DNA of 64,000 bases from Salinarimonas sp. (GCF_040111675.1 NZ_CP157794.1:3989501-4053500), one strand, 5' to 3'. Positions 47,492 through 57,469 are shown, numbered from the stretch's first letter. Notes: generated from the letters alone by a model not told the origin. Made by a program: numbers and translations.

Positions 47492-48265
47492 TCACGCCGG
47501 GTCGAAGCCCTCGAACACGATCTGGTCGGCGTGCGTGCTCGCATGCGCCGCCGCGTCGGCGGTGCGGACGGTCCAGGCCATGACCGGCAGGCCGAGCGCG
47601 CGGCGGCACAGGTGGGGGGCGGCGCTGGGGAGGTCGGCGACGTGCCAGGAGAGGAAATGCGGGCGCGTCTCCTCCCAGTGCAGCAGGTTGGCGAAGGCGT
47701 GCTTCTGCGCCTCGGTGAGGTGGCGCCAGCCCTGGTGGACGTAGTGCGCCTCGGCGACGATCCCGCGCGGCAGGTGGGGCGCGCGCCGGCGCACCTCGGC
47801 GACCACCGCCGGATCGAAGGACTTCACCGCCACACGGCCGGAATAGCCGGACAGCACCTCCACCGTCCGGGCGGCCAGCGTCATGTCGCCGTCGAAGCGG
47901 CTCTTGATCTCGACGACGAGGGGCACGCGCCCGCCGATCGCCTCCAGCAGCGCCGCGAGCGAGGGCACGCGCTCCTCGCCCTCGGCGCCGGCGAGAGCCA
48001 TGCCGGCCAGCGCGCGGGAGGGCGTCTCGCGCACGACGCCGTCGCGGCCCACGAGGCGCTCGAGCGTGTAGTCATGGAAGACCATCGCCTCGCCGTCGGC
48101 CGTGTCCTGCACGTCGCACTCGATGGAGAAGCCCCGCGCCGCGGCCGCGCGGGCGGCCGCGAGGGAATTCTCGATCACGCCCGCGGCACGGTCGTGCAGG
48201 CCGCGATGGGCGATGGGGCGCGCCGTCAGCCAGTCCGGCGCGGCGGCGAGAGGGGCGGCGCTCAT
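47492..48265 (-). CDS. ugpQ: Glycerophosphodiester phosphodiesterase family protein
   Basis: A 257-residue GDPD enzyme cleaving glycerophosphodiesters. The active-site motif IAHRGLHDRAAGVIENSLAA has the catalytic His and the Glu-Asn pair, followed by IECDVQDTADGEAMVFHDYT with the second His. The ending VMAWTVRTADAA is typical. No signal peptide, so cytoplasmic. Its ATG overlaps the RidA stop (ATGA). Confidence 0.92.
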   Translation of the reverse strand: MSAAPLAAAPDWLTARPIAHRGLHDRAAGVIENSLAAARAAAARGFSIECDVQDTADGEAMVFHDYTLERLVGRDGVVRETPSRALAGMALAGAEGEERVPSLAALLEAIGGRVPLVVEIKSRFDGDMTLAARTVEVLSGYSGRVAVKSFDPAVVAEVRRRAPHLPRGIVAEAHYVHQGWRHLTEAQKHAFANLLHWEETRPHFLSWHVADLPSAAPHLCRRALGLPVMAWTVRTADAAAHASTHADQIVFEGFDPA

Positions 48266-48741
48266 CCGTGGGCCTTGACCTCGAACATGCCCTCGACCTC
48301 GACGGCCGCGTCCATCGGCAATTCGGCGACGCCGACCGTCGAGCGGGCATGGCGGCCGGCCTCGCCCATGGCCTCGACCATCAGGTCGGAGGCGCCGTTC
48401 ATCACCTGCGCGATGGCGGCGAAATCGGGCCTGGCGTTGATGAAGCCGCCGAGGCGCACGCAGCGCACGACCTCGTCGAGATCGCCCACGGCGGCCTTGA
48501 GCTGGGCGATGAGGTTGAGCCCGCACAGCCGCGCCGCCGCCTGCCCCGCCTCCATCGACACCTCCCCGCCGAGCTTGCCGACGTGCTCGGGCGCGAGCTT
48601 GCCGTCGGCGGACAGGCAGATCTGGCCCGAGACGATCACCAGGTTCCCGGTGCGGACGTAGGGCACGTAGTTGGCGACGGGCGCCGCGGCCTGCGGCAGC
48701 GAGAGGCCCTTTGCGGCGAGACGGTCCTCGATCATGCTCAT
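48262..48741 (-). CDS. RidA family protein
   Basis: A 159-residue YjgF/YER057c/UK114 protein. Members hydrolyse reactive enamine/imine intermediates. It shows YVPYVRTGNLVIVSGQICLS, VVRCVRLGGFINARPDF and RSTVGVAELPMDAAVEVEGM. The ligand Arg of RidA (usually in the R(S/C)C... strand) corresponds to RHARSTVGVAELP. AGGAGG lies about eight bases before the first ATG. It is longer than classical RidA (about 128), as in the alphaproteobacterial subgroup. Confidence 0.9.
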   Translation of the reverse strand: MSMIEDRLAAKGLSLPQAAAPVANYVPYVRTGNLVIVSGQICLSADGKLAPEHVGKLGGEVSMEAGQAAARLCGLNLIAQLKAAVGDLDEVVRCVRLGGFINARPDFAAIAQVMNGASDLMVEAMGEAGRHARSTVGVAELPMDAAVEVEGMFEVKAHG

Positions 48742-48882
48742 GCGGCGATCCTCCTCGAGCGGCGCGGCCCTGGCGCGCGGACGGCGCAAGCTCTGGCCGA
48801 TCCGCGGGCGCGACGCAAGCGGGCGCATTGCGCCGCCGCCCGGGCGGTTCTACACAGGGCCCGTCTCAGGAGAGGTTGCGGC

Positions 48883-49683
48883 ATGCGCGCGCTCGGTCCC
48901 GGTTCGGTCCTCACGGCTCTCGTCCTCCTCGCCGGCGGCCTCGCCGAAGCCTCGCCGCTGACGCCGCACCGCGCCGTCTACGATCTCGCGCTCGCGCCGG
49001 GATCGGAGACGCTGTCGTCGGCGCAGGGGCGCATCGCCATCGAGTTCTACGGCTCGCCCTGCGAGGGCTACACCACGCGGCTGCGACAGGTGACCGCGCT
49101 CCAGGGCCGGGAGACGCCGTCGCGCACGCTCGATTCGAACAGCGCCACCTTCGAGGAGGCGGACGCCTCGGTCCTGCGCTTCCGCTCCGAGACCCGCGCG
49201 GACGGAATCACGCTGGAGGAGGTCGAGGGCTCGGCCGAGCGGACCGACGGCGAGACGGTGATCGCGCTCGATCAGCCGGAGGACGCGAGGCTCGTGGTGG
49301 AGGGCGCGCCGATGTTCCCGACCCAGCACATCGTCGCCATGATCGAGACCGCGCAGGCGGGCGCGCCGCTCCTCGCGACGCGGGTCTACGACGGCACCGG
49401 CGACGGGCGGACGGTCTACGACACGCTGGCGATCCTCGGGCGCGCGCTGCCGGAGGGCGCGGCCGACGCCGTCGCCGCGCCGCTCGCGGACCTGGCGCGC
49501 TGGCCGGTGCGCCTGTCCTATTTCGAGCCGGGTCCCGGAGAGCGCACGCCGGCCTACGTGATCGGCTTCACGCTCTACGAGAACGGCGTCTCGAGCGACC
49601 TCGTCTTCGAGTTCGAGGACTTCACGCTGACGGGACGGCTGAGCGCGCTGGAGCTGCTCGAGGTGGTGGACTGCGCTTTGTGA
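48883..49683 (+). CDS. eipB: Cell-envelope integrity protein EipB (DUF1849)
   Basis: A 266-residue periplasmic protein. Signal peptide MRALGPGSVLTALVLLAGGL, then LTPHRAVYDLALAPGSETLS, the family's conserved start of the mature domain. Two cysteines, one in GSPCEGYTTRL and one near the C-terminus in VVDCAL, match the disulfide that is known in Brucella EipB. The family forms a beta-spiral shell needed for envelope homeostasis. Confidence 0.9.
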   Translation: MRALGPGSVLTALVLLAGGLAEASPLTPHRAVYDLALAPGSETLSSAQGRIAIEFYGSPCEGYTTRLRQVTALQGRETPSRTLDSNSATFEEADASVLRFRSETRADGITLEEVEGSAERTDGETVIALDQPEDARLVVEGAPMFPTQHIVAMIETAQAGAPLLATRVYDGTGDGRTVYDTLAILGRALPEGAADAVAAPLADLARWPVRLSYFEPGPGERTPAYVIGFTLYENGVSSDLVFEFEDFTLTGRLSALELLEVVDCAL

Positions 49684-49984
49684 CGACGGAAGGGCCGGCG
49701 TCGCTGGCGATTGAACGCGGCCGACCCGGCCTGATACGTAGGCGCGCAAACGCGTCGGAAGCCCAACACTACGTTCTTGCATCCCGAACGATCACGTACT
49801 ATCTTCGGAGTCGCCCCCACTTGAGCGTGGCGATCCGAAACACGCGACGAAGTCGCCTGCGCCGCCTGCGCGTCTTCGTCCTCGGCCGCTGACCCTCGGG
49901 CCCCGCGCCCCCTCCCCTCACATTCGCGATAGCCACGCCGGCCGCCGCGGCGTACAACGCCCGTCCCTTGGAAAGACGAGACCG
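49684..49984. other. Intergenic region with no recognised feature
   Basis: These 301 bases between eipB and the MATE gene contain only Arg-rich or stop-broken frames on both strands, with no ribosome-binding site and no long palindrome. A stretch at 49760-49810 is less GC-rich than its surroundings and may hold the promoter of the MATE gene, but no clear pair of boxes is seen. Confidence 0.5.
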
Positions 49985-51424
49985 ATGATCCCCGCGAGCG
50001 AGGCGCTCACCACCGCGCCGCCCCGGGGGCAGGGGGCGTGGCGGCGCGAGACGATCGCGACGCTCGCGCTGTCCTGGCCCCTGATCCTGACCAACGTGGC
50101 GCAGACCGCGCTGCAGGCGACCGACGTCCTGATGCTCTCCTGGCTCTCGCCGGAGGCCCTGGCGGCGGGCGCGCTCGGCTCGAACCTGATGTTCGTGTGC
50201 TTCATCGCGGGGGTGGGGCTGTTCAGCGCGGTCTCGGCCATGATCGCCGCCGAGCGTGGGCGCAAGCGCCACGCGGTGCGCGAGGTGCGCCGCACGGTCC
50301 GCCAGGGCTTCTGGGCCGGGGCGGTGCTGGTCGTGCCGGCCTGGCTGCTCCTGTGGAACGCCCGCACCGTGCTCGGCTGGCTCGGGCAGGACCCGGTCCT
50401 CGCCGAGATGGCGGCGGGCTACGCGCGGGCCGTGATGTGGTGCCTGCTGCCGGCCTACTTCTATCTCACGCTGCGCAACTTCGTCGCCGCGCTGGAACGC
50501 CCGCTGCTGGCGCTGGTGGTCGGCCTCGCCGCGGTTGGCGTCAACGCCGCGCTGAACTGGGCGTTGATCTTCGGCAATTGGGGCGCGCCGATGCTGGGCC
50601 TCGTCGGCGCCGGCTGGGCGACGACGCTGACCAACGTCTTCCTGTTCGGCGCGCTGGCGCTGCTCGTGATCACGCACCGCAGGGCCCGGCGCTACCGCAT
50701 CTTCGGCCGCTTCTGGCGCCCGGACTGGCCGCGCTTCTTCCAGCTCTGGCGGCTCGGCCTGCCGATCGCCGCGATCGTGCTGTTCGAGGTGACGATCTTC
50801 TCCGCCGCCGTCTTCCTGATGGGGCTGATCTCGACGGAGGCGCTGGCCGCCCACCAGATCGCGATCCAGATCGCCTCGCTCTCGTTCATGGTGCCGCTCG
50901 GGATCTCCATGGCGGCGACCGTGCGCGTCGGCCTCGCCTACGGCGCGGGCGACCACGCCGCGATCACGCGCGCCGGCTGGATCGCCTTCGGGCTCGGCGT
51001 CGGGTTCATGGCGGTGATGGCGCTGGTGATGATCGCGGCGCCGCGGCTCCTGATCTCCGCCTTCCTCGACGTCGGCGACCCCGCCAACGCCGTCATCGTC
51101 TCGCTGGCGGTGTCCTATCTCGCGCTGGCGGCCCTGTTCCAGGTGGTCGACGGCGCCCAGGCGGTGACGGCGGGCATGCTGCGCGGCCTGCACGACACCC
51201 GCGTGCCGATGTTCCTGGCGCTGACCGGCTATTGGCTGTTCGGCATGCCGCTCGCGGTGGGGCTCGGGTTCTACGCCGGCCTCGAGGGCGTCGGCATCTG
51301 GTTCGGCCTCGCCGGCGGGCTGGCGCTCACCGCGGTGCTGCTGGTGTGGCGGTGGATGGGGCGGGCGCGGCTCGGGTTGCTGCCGAAGCCGCGGGCGGCG
51401 GGGAGCGCACGCGCGGGTGCATGA
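49985..51424 (+). CDS. MATE family efflux transporter (NorM type)
   Basis: A 479-residue membrane protein with 12 predicted helices, a cation-coupled drug or metabolite exporter. It shows the opening SWPLILTNVAQTALQATDVL, AIQIASLSFMVPLGISMAAT, and HDTRVPMFLALTGYWLFGMP, all typical of the NorM group. Complete. Alone on its strand. Confidence 0.93.
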   Translation: MIPASEALTTAPPRGQGAWRRETIATLALSWPLILTNVAQTALQATDVLMLSWLSPEALAAGALGSNLMFVCFIAGVGLFSAVSAMIAAERGRKRHAVREVRRTVRQGFWAGAVLVVPAWLLLWNARTVLGWLGQDPVLAEMAAGYARAVMWCLLPAYFYLTLRNFVAALERPLLALVVGLAAVGVNAALNWALIFGNWGAPMLGLVGAGWATTLTNVFLFGALALLVITHRRARRYRIFGRFWRPDWPRFFQLWRLGLPIAAIVLFEVTIFSAAVFLMGLISTEALAAHQIAIQIASLSFMVPLGISMAATVRVGLAYGAGDHAAITRAGWIAFGLGVGFMAVMALVMIAAPRLLISAFLDVGDPANAVIVSLAVSYLALAALFQVVDGAQAVTAGMLRGLHDTRVPMFLALTGYWLFGMPLAVGLGFYAGLEGVGIWFGLAGGLALTAVLLVWRWMGRARLGLLPKPRAAGSARAGA

Positions 51425-51499
51425 CCTAACGTCAGCCGCGCCCTTGCCCTCCCCCCGTACCCCGCCCATAGTGCGCCGCCTCAGGAGACCCGCGCCGCC

Positions 51500-52348
51500 A
51501 TGCCCGACACCCCCGCCCCCATCGACCTCGCCTCCTTGCGCGGGGAGATCGACCGCATCGACGCCGAGATGCACGCGCTCCTGATGGAGCGAGGGGAGAT
51601 CATCGAGCGGCTGATCGCGGTGAAGAAGACGAGCGAGTCCGGCTCGGCCTTCCGCCCCGGGCGCGAGACCGCGGTGATGAAGGCCATCGCCGAGCGCCAT
51701 CGCGGGATCCTGCCGCTCGACACGGTGGAATCGATCTGGCGGGTGATCATCGGCACCTTCACCTGGGTCCAGGCGCCGTACTCCGTCCACGCCGACGTGT
51801 CCGGCGGGGACGCGCCGATGCGGGATTCGGCGCGCTTCCATTTCGGCTTCACGGTGCCCTACGTCCCCCACCAGGGCGCCGGGGCGGTGATCGCGGCGGT
51901 GGCGGCCTCGCGCGGGGATCTCGGCGTCTTCCGCATCGACCAGGGCGCCTCGGCGGGCGCCTGGTGGCGGCGCCTCGCGGGCGAGGGGGCGCCCAAGATC
52001 ATCGCGCGCCTGCCCTTCATCGAGCGCCCCGACCACCCCGCCGGCACGCCGGTCTACGTGATCTCGAAGCCGCTCGCGGACGCCGCCGTGCGGGAAGTGG
52101 TGCTCCACGCCGTGCGCGTCGAGCGCTGGCGCGACGCCGCCGCCGACGCGGTGGCGACGCTCGGCGGCGAGATCGTCTGCACGACCGGGCTCGCGGGCGA
52201 GCTCTCGGCGCTGGTGGCGACGCCGGGCGCGGTCGAGCCCGCCGATCTCGTCGCCGCGCTGGAGGCGAGCCGGGCGCCGGTCTCGGAGATCGTCGAGGTC
52301 GGCAGCCACGCCGCGCGGCTCCAGCTGAAGGGCGGCGCGGTATCTTAG
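51500..52348 (+). CDS. Chorismate mutase (AroQ type) with prephenate-dehydratase-like extension
   Basis: A 282-residue protein whose first 90 residues are an AroQ-fold chorismate mutase (IDLASLRGEIDRIDAEMHAL, RGEIIERLIAVKK, the Arg and Lys residues of the active site) converting chorismate to prephenate. The remaining part resembles a reduced or divergent dehydratase/regulatory region (GDLGVFRIDQGASAGAWW) without the classic dehydratase TRF motif. It sits upstream of hisC and tyrC, which make tyrosine or phenylalanine from prephenate. Confidence 0.85.
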   Translation: MPDTPAPIDLASLRGEIDRIDAEMHALLMERGEIIERLIAVKKTSESGSAFRPGRETAVMKAIAERHRGILPLDTVESIWRVIIGTFTWVQAPYSVHADVSGGDAPMRDSARFHFGFTVPYVPHQGAGAVIAAVAASRGDLGVFRIDQGASAGAWWRRLAGEGAPKIIARLPFIERPDHPAGTPVYVISKPLADAAVREVVLHAVRVERWRDAAADAVATLGGEIVCTTGLAGELSALVATPGAVEPADLVAALEASRAPVSEIVEVGSHAARLQLKGGAVS

Positions 52349-52374
52349 CGCGTGAAATCGTCGGCGCGATGCGC

Positions 52375-52483
52375 TAGAGCAGTGCCCGACCCGAGGCGAT
52401 CGGGTCGGGCACCGCTCTAGATTCATCTTCGGAGCATGATCTCGTCCACCAACCGGATTCCACTCGGTGGGATCATGCTCTAG
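52375..52483. repeat. Rhizobiales intergenic mosaic element-like double palindrome
   Basis: Palindrome one: TAGAGC...TGCCCGACCCGA (52383-52394) with TCGGGTCGGGCA (52400-52411) and flanking TAGAGC/GCTCTA, spanning 52375-52419. Palindrome two: GAGCATGATC (52432-52441) with GATCATGCTC (52471-52480) and inner CCACC/GGTGG. The GAGCATGATC ends and the central ACCGG are recalled features of the common RIME-type repeats of Rhizobiales. It fills most of the gap between the chorismate mutase and hisC genes and may affect read-through. Confidence 0.8.
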
Positions 52484-52549
52484 GTAACCCGGGTCCGGGG
52501 CGACGCCCGCGGGCGCATTCCGCAATCCCGGCCAGACGAGGCCAGACCG

Positions 52550-53707
52550 ATGTCCGCGCAGACCGTTCTCTCCCCCGCCCTCGCCGAGGCGTCCCGTCCC
52601 GTCCCGCTCGCGCGCCCCGAGCCGCGCCCGGGCGTGCACGCGATCGAGGCCTACGTGCCGGGCAAGAGCGCGGTGCCGCCGGGCGTGACGCCCCACAAGC
52701 TCTCCTCGAACGAGAACCCGTTCGGCGCCTCGCCGAAGGCGATCGAGGCCGCGCGCGCGGCCACCGGCAAGCTCGCGGTCTATCCCGACGGCTCGGCGAC
52801 GACGCTGCGCGAGGCGATCGCGCGGAAATACGGGCTCGACCCGAAGCGCATCGTCTGCGGCAACGGCTCGGACGAGCTGCTCGAGATGCTGGCCCAGGCC
52901 TATATCGGCCCCGGCGACGAGGGGATCTTCTGCGAGCACGGCTTCCTGGTCTACCGCATCGCCATCCTCACGGCGGGCGGCACGCCGGTCGTGGCGAAGG
53001 AGCGCGACCTGACGGCGGACGTCGACGCGATCCTCGCCTGCGTCACCGAACGCACCAGGATCGTCTTCCTGGCGAACCCGAACAACCCGACGGGCACCTA
53101 CCTGCCCTTCGACGAGGTGCGCCGGCTGCACGCCGCGCTGCCGCCCCACGTTCTCCTCGTGCTCGACGCGGCCTATGCGGAATACGTGCGCCGCAACGAC
53201 TACGCCTCGGGCCTCGAGCTCGCGCTCACCGCCGAGAACGTGGTGATGACGCGCACCTTCTCGAAGGTCTACGGCCTCGCGGCGCTCCGCCTCGGCTGGA
53301 TGGTCGGCCCCGCGCACGTCATCGACGCGCTGGAGCGCATCCGCCCGCCCTTCAACGTCAATTCCGTCGCGCTGGCCGCCGGAGTCGCGGCGATCGAGGA
53401 CGAGGCGTTCGTCTCCGAGTCGGTCGCGCACAACGAGGCCTGGCTCGAGATCGTCACCCGCGAGATCGCGGCGCTGGGGCTCGCGGTGACGCCGAGCGTC
53501 GGCAACTTCGTCGTCATCCACTTCCCCGCCGAGCCCGGCCGCTCGGCCAAGGACGCGGACGCCTTCCTCACCCGCCGCGGCCTGGTGCTGCGCCGGATCG
53601 AGAGCTACGGGCTGCCGAACGCGCTGCGCATGACGATCGGCACCGAGGCGGCGAACCGGCTGGTGCTCGCGGGCCTGCGCGACTTCCTGGAGGGGCGCGA
53701 TGCCTGA
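52550..53707 (+). CDS. hisC: Histidinol-phosphate/aromatic aminotransferase HisC
   Basis: A 385-residue PLP enzyme of fold type I. The N-terminal [18 protein letters not shown], the [12 protein letters not shown] loop, the PLP Lys in [18 protein letters not shown], and [14 protein letters not shown] at the end are complete. In this place, between chorismate mutase and tyrC, it probably serves tyrosine/phenylalanine as well as histidine synthesis. tyrC starts within its end (8-base overlap). Confidence 0.93.
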   Translation: MSAQTVLSPALAEASRPVPLARPEPRPGVHAIEAYVPGKSAVPPGVTPHKLSSNENPFGASPKAIEAARAATGKLAVYPDGSATTLREAIARKYGLDPKRIVCGNGSDELLEMLAQAYIGPGDEGIFCEHGFLVYRIAILTAGGTPVVAKERDLTADVDAILACVTERTRIVFLANPNNPTGTYLPFDEVRRLHAALPPHVLLVLDAAYAEYVRRNDYASGLELALTAENVVMTRTFSKVYGLAALRLGWMVGPAHVIDALERIRPPFNVNSVALAAGVAAIEDEAFVSESVAHNEAWLEIVTREIAALGLAVTPSVGNFVVIHFPAEPGRSAKDADAFLTRRGLVLRRIESYGLPNALRMTIGTEAANRLVLAGLRDFLEGRDA

Positions 53708-54641
53708 GCGGCTCGGCGCCCCCCGCGAGGCGCCGCTGTTCCGGCGCCTCGCCATCGTCGGCATGGGGCTGATCGGGTCGTCCATCGCCCGCGCCGCCCG
53801 CCGGCAGAACCTCGCCGGCTCCGTCGTCGCCGCCGACCGCGACGAGGGCGTGTGCGCGCGGGTGCGCGATCTCGGCATCGCGGATGCCGTCACCGCCGAC
53901 GCGGCCGAGGCCGCGCACGGGGCCGATTGCGTGATCCTCTGCGTGCCGGTGGGCGCCTGCGGGGCGGTGGCGAAGGCGATCGCGCCGGCGCTGGAGCCGG
54001 GGGCGATCGTCTCCGACGTCGGCTCGGTGAAGGGCGCGGTGATGGCCCAGGTCGAGCCGCACCTGCCGAAGGGCGTGCAGTTCGTGCCGGCCCATCCGGT
54101 GGCGGGCACGGAGGATTCCGGCCCCGAAGCCGGCTTCGCCACGCTCTTCGCCGGGCGCTGGGCGATCCTCACGCCGGCCTACGGCACGGACCCGCAGGCG
54201 GTCGAGGCCGTGCGCGCGCTGTGGGAGGGCATGGGCTCGGCGGTCGAGATCATGTCGGCGCCCCACCACGATCTCGTGCTCGCCATCACGAGCCACGTGC
54301 CCCACCTCATCGCCTACAACATCGTCGGCACGGCGGCGGATCTCGAGCGCGTCACCCGCTCGGAGGTGATCAAGTTCTCCGCCGGCGGCTTCCGCGACTT
54401 CACCCGCATCGCCGCCTCCGACCCGACCATGTGGCGCGACGTCTTCCTCAACAACAAGGAAGCCGTGCTCGAGATGCTGCAGCGGTTCAACGAGGACCTC
54501 TCCGCGCTCGCCCGCGCCATCCGCTGGGACGACGGCGAGGCGCTCTACGAGCTGTTCACCCGCACCCGCGCCATCCGCCGCGGCATCGTCTCGGAAGGCC
54601 AGGACGCGCCGGCGCCGGATTTCGGGCGCCCGCGGGAGTGA
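53700..54641 (+). CDS. tyrC: Prephenate/arogenate (cyclohexadienyl) dehydrogenase TyrC
   Basis: A 313-residue enzyme that oxidises prephenate or arogenate for tyrosine synthesis. The NAD-binding start reads [40 protein letters not shown] has the catalytic His, and [20 protein letters not shown] and [20 protein letters not shown] follow. Complete, and overlapping hisC. Whether it prefers NAD or NADP cannot be judged by eye. Confidence 0.94.
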   Translation: MPERLGAPREAPLFRRLAIVGMGLIGSSIARAARRQNLAGSVVAADRDEGVCARVRDLGIADAVTADAAEAAHGADCVILCVPVGACGAVAKAIAPALEPGAIVSDVGSVKGAVMAQVEPHLPKGVQFVPAHPVAGTEDSGPEAGFATLFAGRWAILTPAYGTDPQAVEAVRALWEGMGSAVEIMSAPHHDLVLAITSHVPHLIAYNIVGTAADLERVTRSEVIKFSAGGFRDFTRIAASDPTMWRDVFLNNKEAVLEMLQRFNEDLSALARAIRWDDGEALYELFTRTRAIRRGIVSEGQDAPAPDFGRPRE

Positions 54642-54678
54642 GCCTTCCCGAGCTCCTCGCCAGACAACGAGGCCCCGC

Positions 54679-55851
54679 ATGACCCGCCGCCCCGACCCGA
54701 TCCCGCTCGACGTTCTCACCGGCTTCCTCGGCGCCGGCAAGACCACGCTGCTCAACCGGCTCCTCCAGGACGAGGCGCTGGCGGACACGGTCGTGATCAT
54801 GAACGAGTTCGGCGAGGTGGGGCTCGACCATCTCCTGGTCGAGACGGTGGACGAGGGCATGGTGCTGCTCTCGGCGGGCTGCCTGTGCTGCACCGTGCGC
54901 GGCGATCTCGTCGCCACGCTCGAGGACCTGCTGCGCAAGCGCGACAACGGGCGGATCATGCCGTTCCGGCGCGTGATCGTCGAGACGACGGGCCTCGCCG
55001 ACCCCGCGCCGATCCTGCACGCGGTGCTCTACCACCCCTACCTGAAGCTGCGCTACGCGGTGGAGGGCGTCGTCACCGTCGTCGACGCGGTGAACGGGGC
55101 GGCGACCCTCGACGCGCACGAGGAGGCCGTGCGCCAGGCGGCGGTGGCCGACGCGATCGTGATCACCAAGGGCGACCTCGCCGGCGCCGAGACCGTCGCC
55201 GCGCTGAAGGGTCGCCTCGCGGCGCTCGCGCCCGGCGCGCGCCTGCACGAGGCGGTGGAGGGCGCGATCCCGGCGGGGGCCCTGTTCGGGCGCGGCCTCT
55301 TCGACCTCTCCGGCAAGCCGGCGGACGTCGCCGCCTGGCTCTCGGCCGAGGGCGTGGCGGAGGCCGAGGCGAAGGCGCACGCGGCCCAGCACGGGGACCA
55401 TCACGATCACGATCATCACGGCCACGGCCACGATCATCACCATCACCACCACGACCCCAACCGCCACGACGCCGCGATCCGCGCCTTCTGCCTGACCGCC
55501 GACGAGCCGGTGCCGCAGCGCGCGCTCGACCTCTTCCTCGACATGCTGCGCGCGACGCAGGGACCGAAGCTCCTGCGCATGAAGGGGATCGTCCAGCTGG
55601 CGGAGAGCCCGGAGAGGCCCGTCGTGATCCACGGCGTCCAGCACGTGCTCCACGTCCCCGCCGTGCTCGACGCCTGGCCGAGCGCGGACCGCCGCACCCG
55701 GATCGTCCTGATCGTCAAGGACCTCGACAAGGCCTATGTCGAGAGCCTCTGGGCCGCCTTCCGCTCCCAGCCGGCGCTCGACACGCCCGACCGGGCGGCG
55801 ATGGCGGACAACCCTCTGGGGCTCCTGCCGGGGATGAAGGCGGGGCGGTGA
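54679..55851 (+). CDS. CobW/COG0523-type GTPase with His-rich metal loop
   Basis: A 390-residue P-loop GTPase of the G3E family: Walker A GFLGAGKTTLLNRLL, the metal-binding CxCC in LSAGCLCCTVRGDL, EFGEVGLDHLL, and the GTP-specific VITKGDLAGAE. A very His-rich loop lies at about residues 237-260 (HGDHHDHDHHGHGHDHHHHH), before the C-terminal CobW domain. Such proteins insert or traffic zinc, cobalt or nickel. The His loop suggests metal storage or delivery; the client is unknown and no zur-like gene adjoins it. Confidence 0.92.
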   Translation: MTRRPDPIPLDVLTGFLGAGKTTLLNRLLQDEALADTVVIMNEFGEVGLDHLLVETVDEGMVLLSAGCLCCTVRGDLVATLEDLLRKRDNGRIMPFRRVIVETTGLADPAPILHAVLYHPYLKLRYAVEGVVTVVDAVNGAATLDAHEEAVRQAAVADAIVITKGDLAGAETVAALKGRLAALAPGARLHEAVEGAIPAGALFGRGLFDLSGKPADVAAWLSAEGVAEAEAKAHAAQHGDHHDHDHHGHGHDHHHHHHDPNRHDAAIRAFCLTADEPVPQRALDLFLDMLRATQGPKLLRMKGIVQLAESPERPVVIHGVQHVLHVPAVLDAWPSADRRTRIVLIVKDLDKAYVESLWAAFRSQPALDTPDRAAMADNPLGLLPGMKAGR

Positions 55852-55861
55852 AAGCGCGCGC

Positions 55862-57469
55862 TCAATACCACTGCGCCGGCACCGGGAACACCGACGGCGC
55901 GGGCGTCGCGAGCGCGATCGACAGCGCGAAATCGTTGCTCCAGTCCGTGAGCGGGGCGACGTCCGCGAGGTCGGCCGGCGTCACGAGCTCGGGCGCGAGC
56001 CGGCGGCTCTCGCGGGAGAAGAGGTCGCGCGGGTAGTCGCCGATGACGAGCGTGGGCGCGTTCCGGGCCGGGACGCCGGCGAGGAGGATGCGGTTGCGCC
56101 GTCCCCCGGCGCCGGGCGTCTCCTCGTAGACCGCGACCGCTCCGTCTGTCGCGGCCGCGATCGCGGCGAGGAGCCGGCGCGTCGGGCGGGTATCCAGCGG
56201 CGGCACCACGGCGTTGACGACGAGGGCGCCGCCCTCGCGCAGGCAGCCGGCGGCGGCGGCGAAGGTCTCGCGCACCACGAGATGCTCGGGGATCTCGAGC
56301 CCGCTGAAGACGTCGACCAGCATGGCGTCGTAGCCGCGCGCGCAGCCCTCGAGGAAGAGCCGCGCGTCGGCGACCACCACCTCCACATCGGGCGCGAGAT
56401 CGAACCAGCGCTCCGCCACCGCTCCCGCCGCCGGGTTCACGTCCACCGCCGTGACGGCGAAGCCCGCCCGGGCGAGATCGCTCGCGATCACGCCGCCGGC
56501 GAGGCCGAGCACCAGCACGCGCCCGCCGGGCGGGGTCGTCGCCGCGACGGCGGCCTCGGTCATGGCGGCGTAGGAGAGCGGGCGGCCGGGCAGATCGCGG
56601 CCGAGCGCGCTCTGGACCTGGTTCTCCTCGAGATAGACGCGCACGACGCCTTCGCTCCCGGGCCGGGTGACGTCGGCGACGACGATCGTCGCGTGCGGGC
56701 TGCGCTCGGTGGCGACATGGGCGACGCGGTAGGGGCCGAGCGCCACCGTTTCCGGGGCGACCACGAGCGAGGCGCCGGCGAGCGCCGCCGCGCCGAGCGC
56801 GCCCGGCAGGACGAGGACGAGGCCGGCGGTCTCGCGCAGGCCGCGCGCGCTCGCCACCGAGACGGCGATCAGCGCGAGCGCCAGCACGGCGAGGGTCGCG
56901 GGCGGCGCCATGAAGGGCAGGAGCAGGAAGGCCGCGACGAACACGCCGACGACGGACCCCACGGTCGAGACCGCGAAGACCTCGCCCGCGCCGGAATCGC
57001 CCTCCCCCGTGCGGATCAGGGCGATGCCGAGCGGGCCCATGGCGCTGAGCAGCACGAGCGCGGGGGCGAGCACCAGGGTCACGCCGACGAAGGCGCCGGT
57101 CAGCGCGCCGCCGATGGCGAGCTGCGGCAGCAGGAGCGGATAGAGCGCCGCGGTGAGGCCGAGCACCGCGCCGGCGAGCGCCGGGATGCGCACGAAACGC
57201 CGGCGCGCGTCCGCCGCCGACCAGCGCGAGCCGAGATGATAGCCGTAGGCGAGGGCGAGCAGCGTCACCGAGAGGATCGCCGTCCAGACCGTGAGCCCGC
57301 CGCCGACATAGGGCGTGAGCAGGCGCGAGGCGATCAGCTCGAGGGCGAGCGTCGCCGCGCCCGTGACGAACAGGGCGGCGAAGACGAGGAGGCGGGGGGC
57401 GGGGTCGCGGGGCACGGCCCCTTCTAGCCCGCGGCGGCGAGGCGGGTCCAGCGCGGGCGCCTCTGGCAT
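55862..57469 (-). CDS. Membrane-anchored spermidine-synthase-like protein
   Basis: A 535-residue protein. The N-terminal part (residues about 25-230) has about six or seven membrane helices with the characteristic LELIASRLLTPYVGGGLTVW. The C-terminal part (about 260-510) is a spermidine-synthase-like Rossmann domain (VLVLGLAGGVIASDLARAGF, VTAVDVNPAAGAVAERWFDL, DAMLVDVFSGLEIPEHLV). The polyamine-site residues are not clear, so it may be a methyltransferase-like or divergent aminopropyltransferase. Convergent with the CobW-type gene. Confidence 0.82.
   Translation of the reverse strand: MPEAPALDPPRRRGLEGAVPRDPAPRLLVFAALFVTGAATLALELIASRLLTPYVGGGLTVWTAILSVTLLALAYGYHLGSRWSAADARRRFVRIPALAGAVLGLTAALYPLLLPQLAIGGALTGAFVGVTLVLAPALVLLSAMGPLGIALIRTGEGDSGAGEVFAVSTVGSVVGVFVAAFLLLPFMAPPATLAVLALALIAVSVASARGLRETAGLVLVLPGALGAAALAGASLVVAPETVALGPYRVAHVATERSPHATIVVADVTRPGSEGVVRVYLEENQVQSALGRDLPGRPLSYAAMTEAAVAATTPPGGRVLVLGLAGGVIASDLARAGFAVTAVDVNPAAGAVAERWFDLAPDVEVVVADARLFLEGCARGYDAMLVDVFSGLEIPEHLVVRETFAAAAGCLREGGALVVNAVVPPLDTRPTRRLLAAIAAATDGAVAVYEETPGAGGRRNRILLAGVPARNAPTLVIGDYPRDLFSRESRRLAPELVTPADLADVAPLTDWSNDFALSIALATPAPSVFPVPAQWY

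Noticed and set aside
49799-54172. 1457-residue minus-strand frame
   Set aside because: It spans the MATE, AroQ, HisC and TyrC genes on the plus strand. Its composition is the antisense of those genes.
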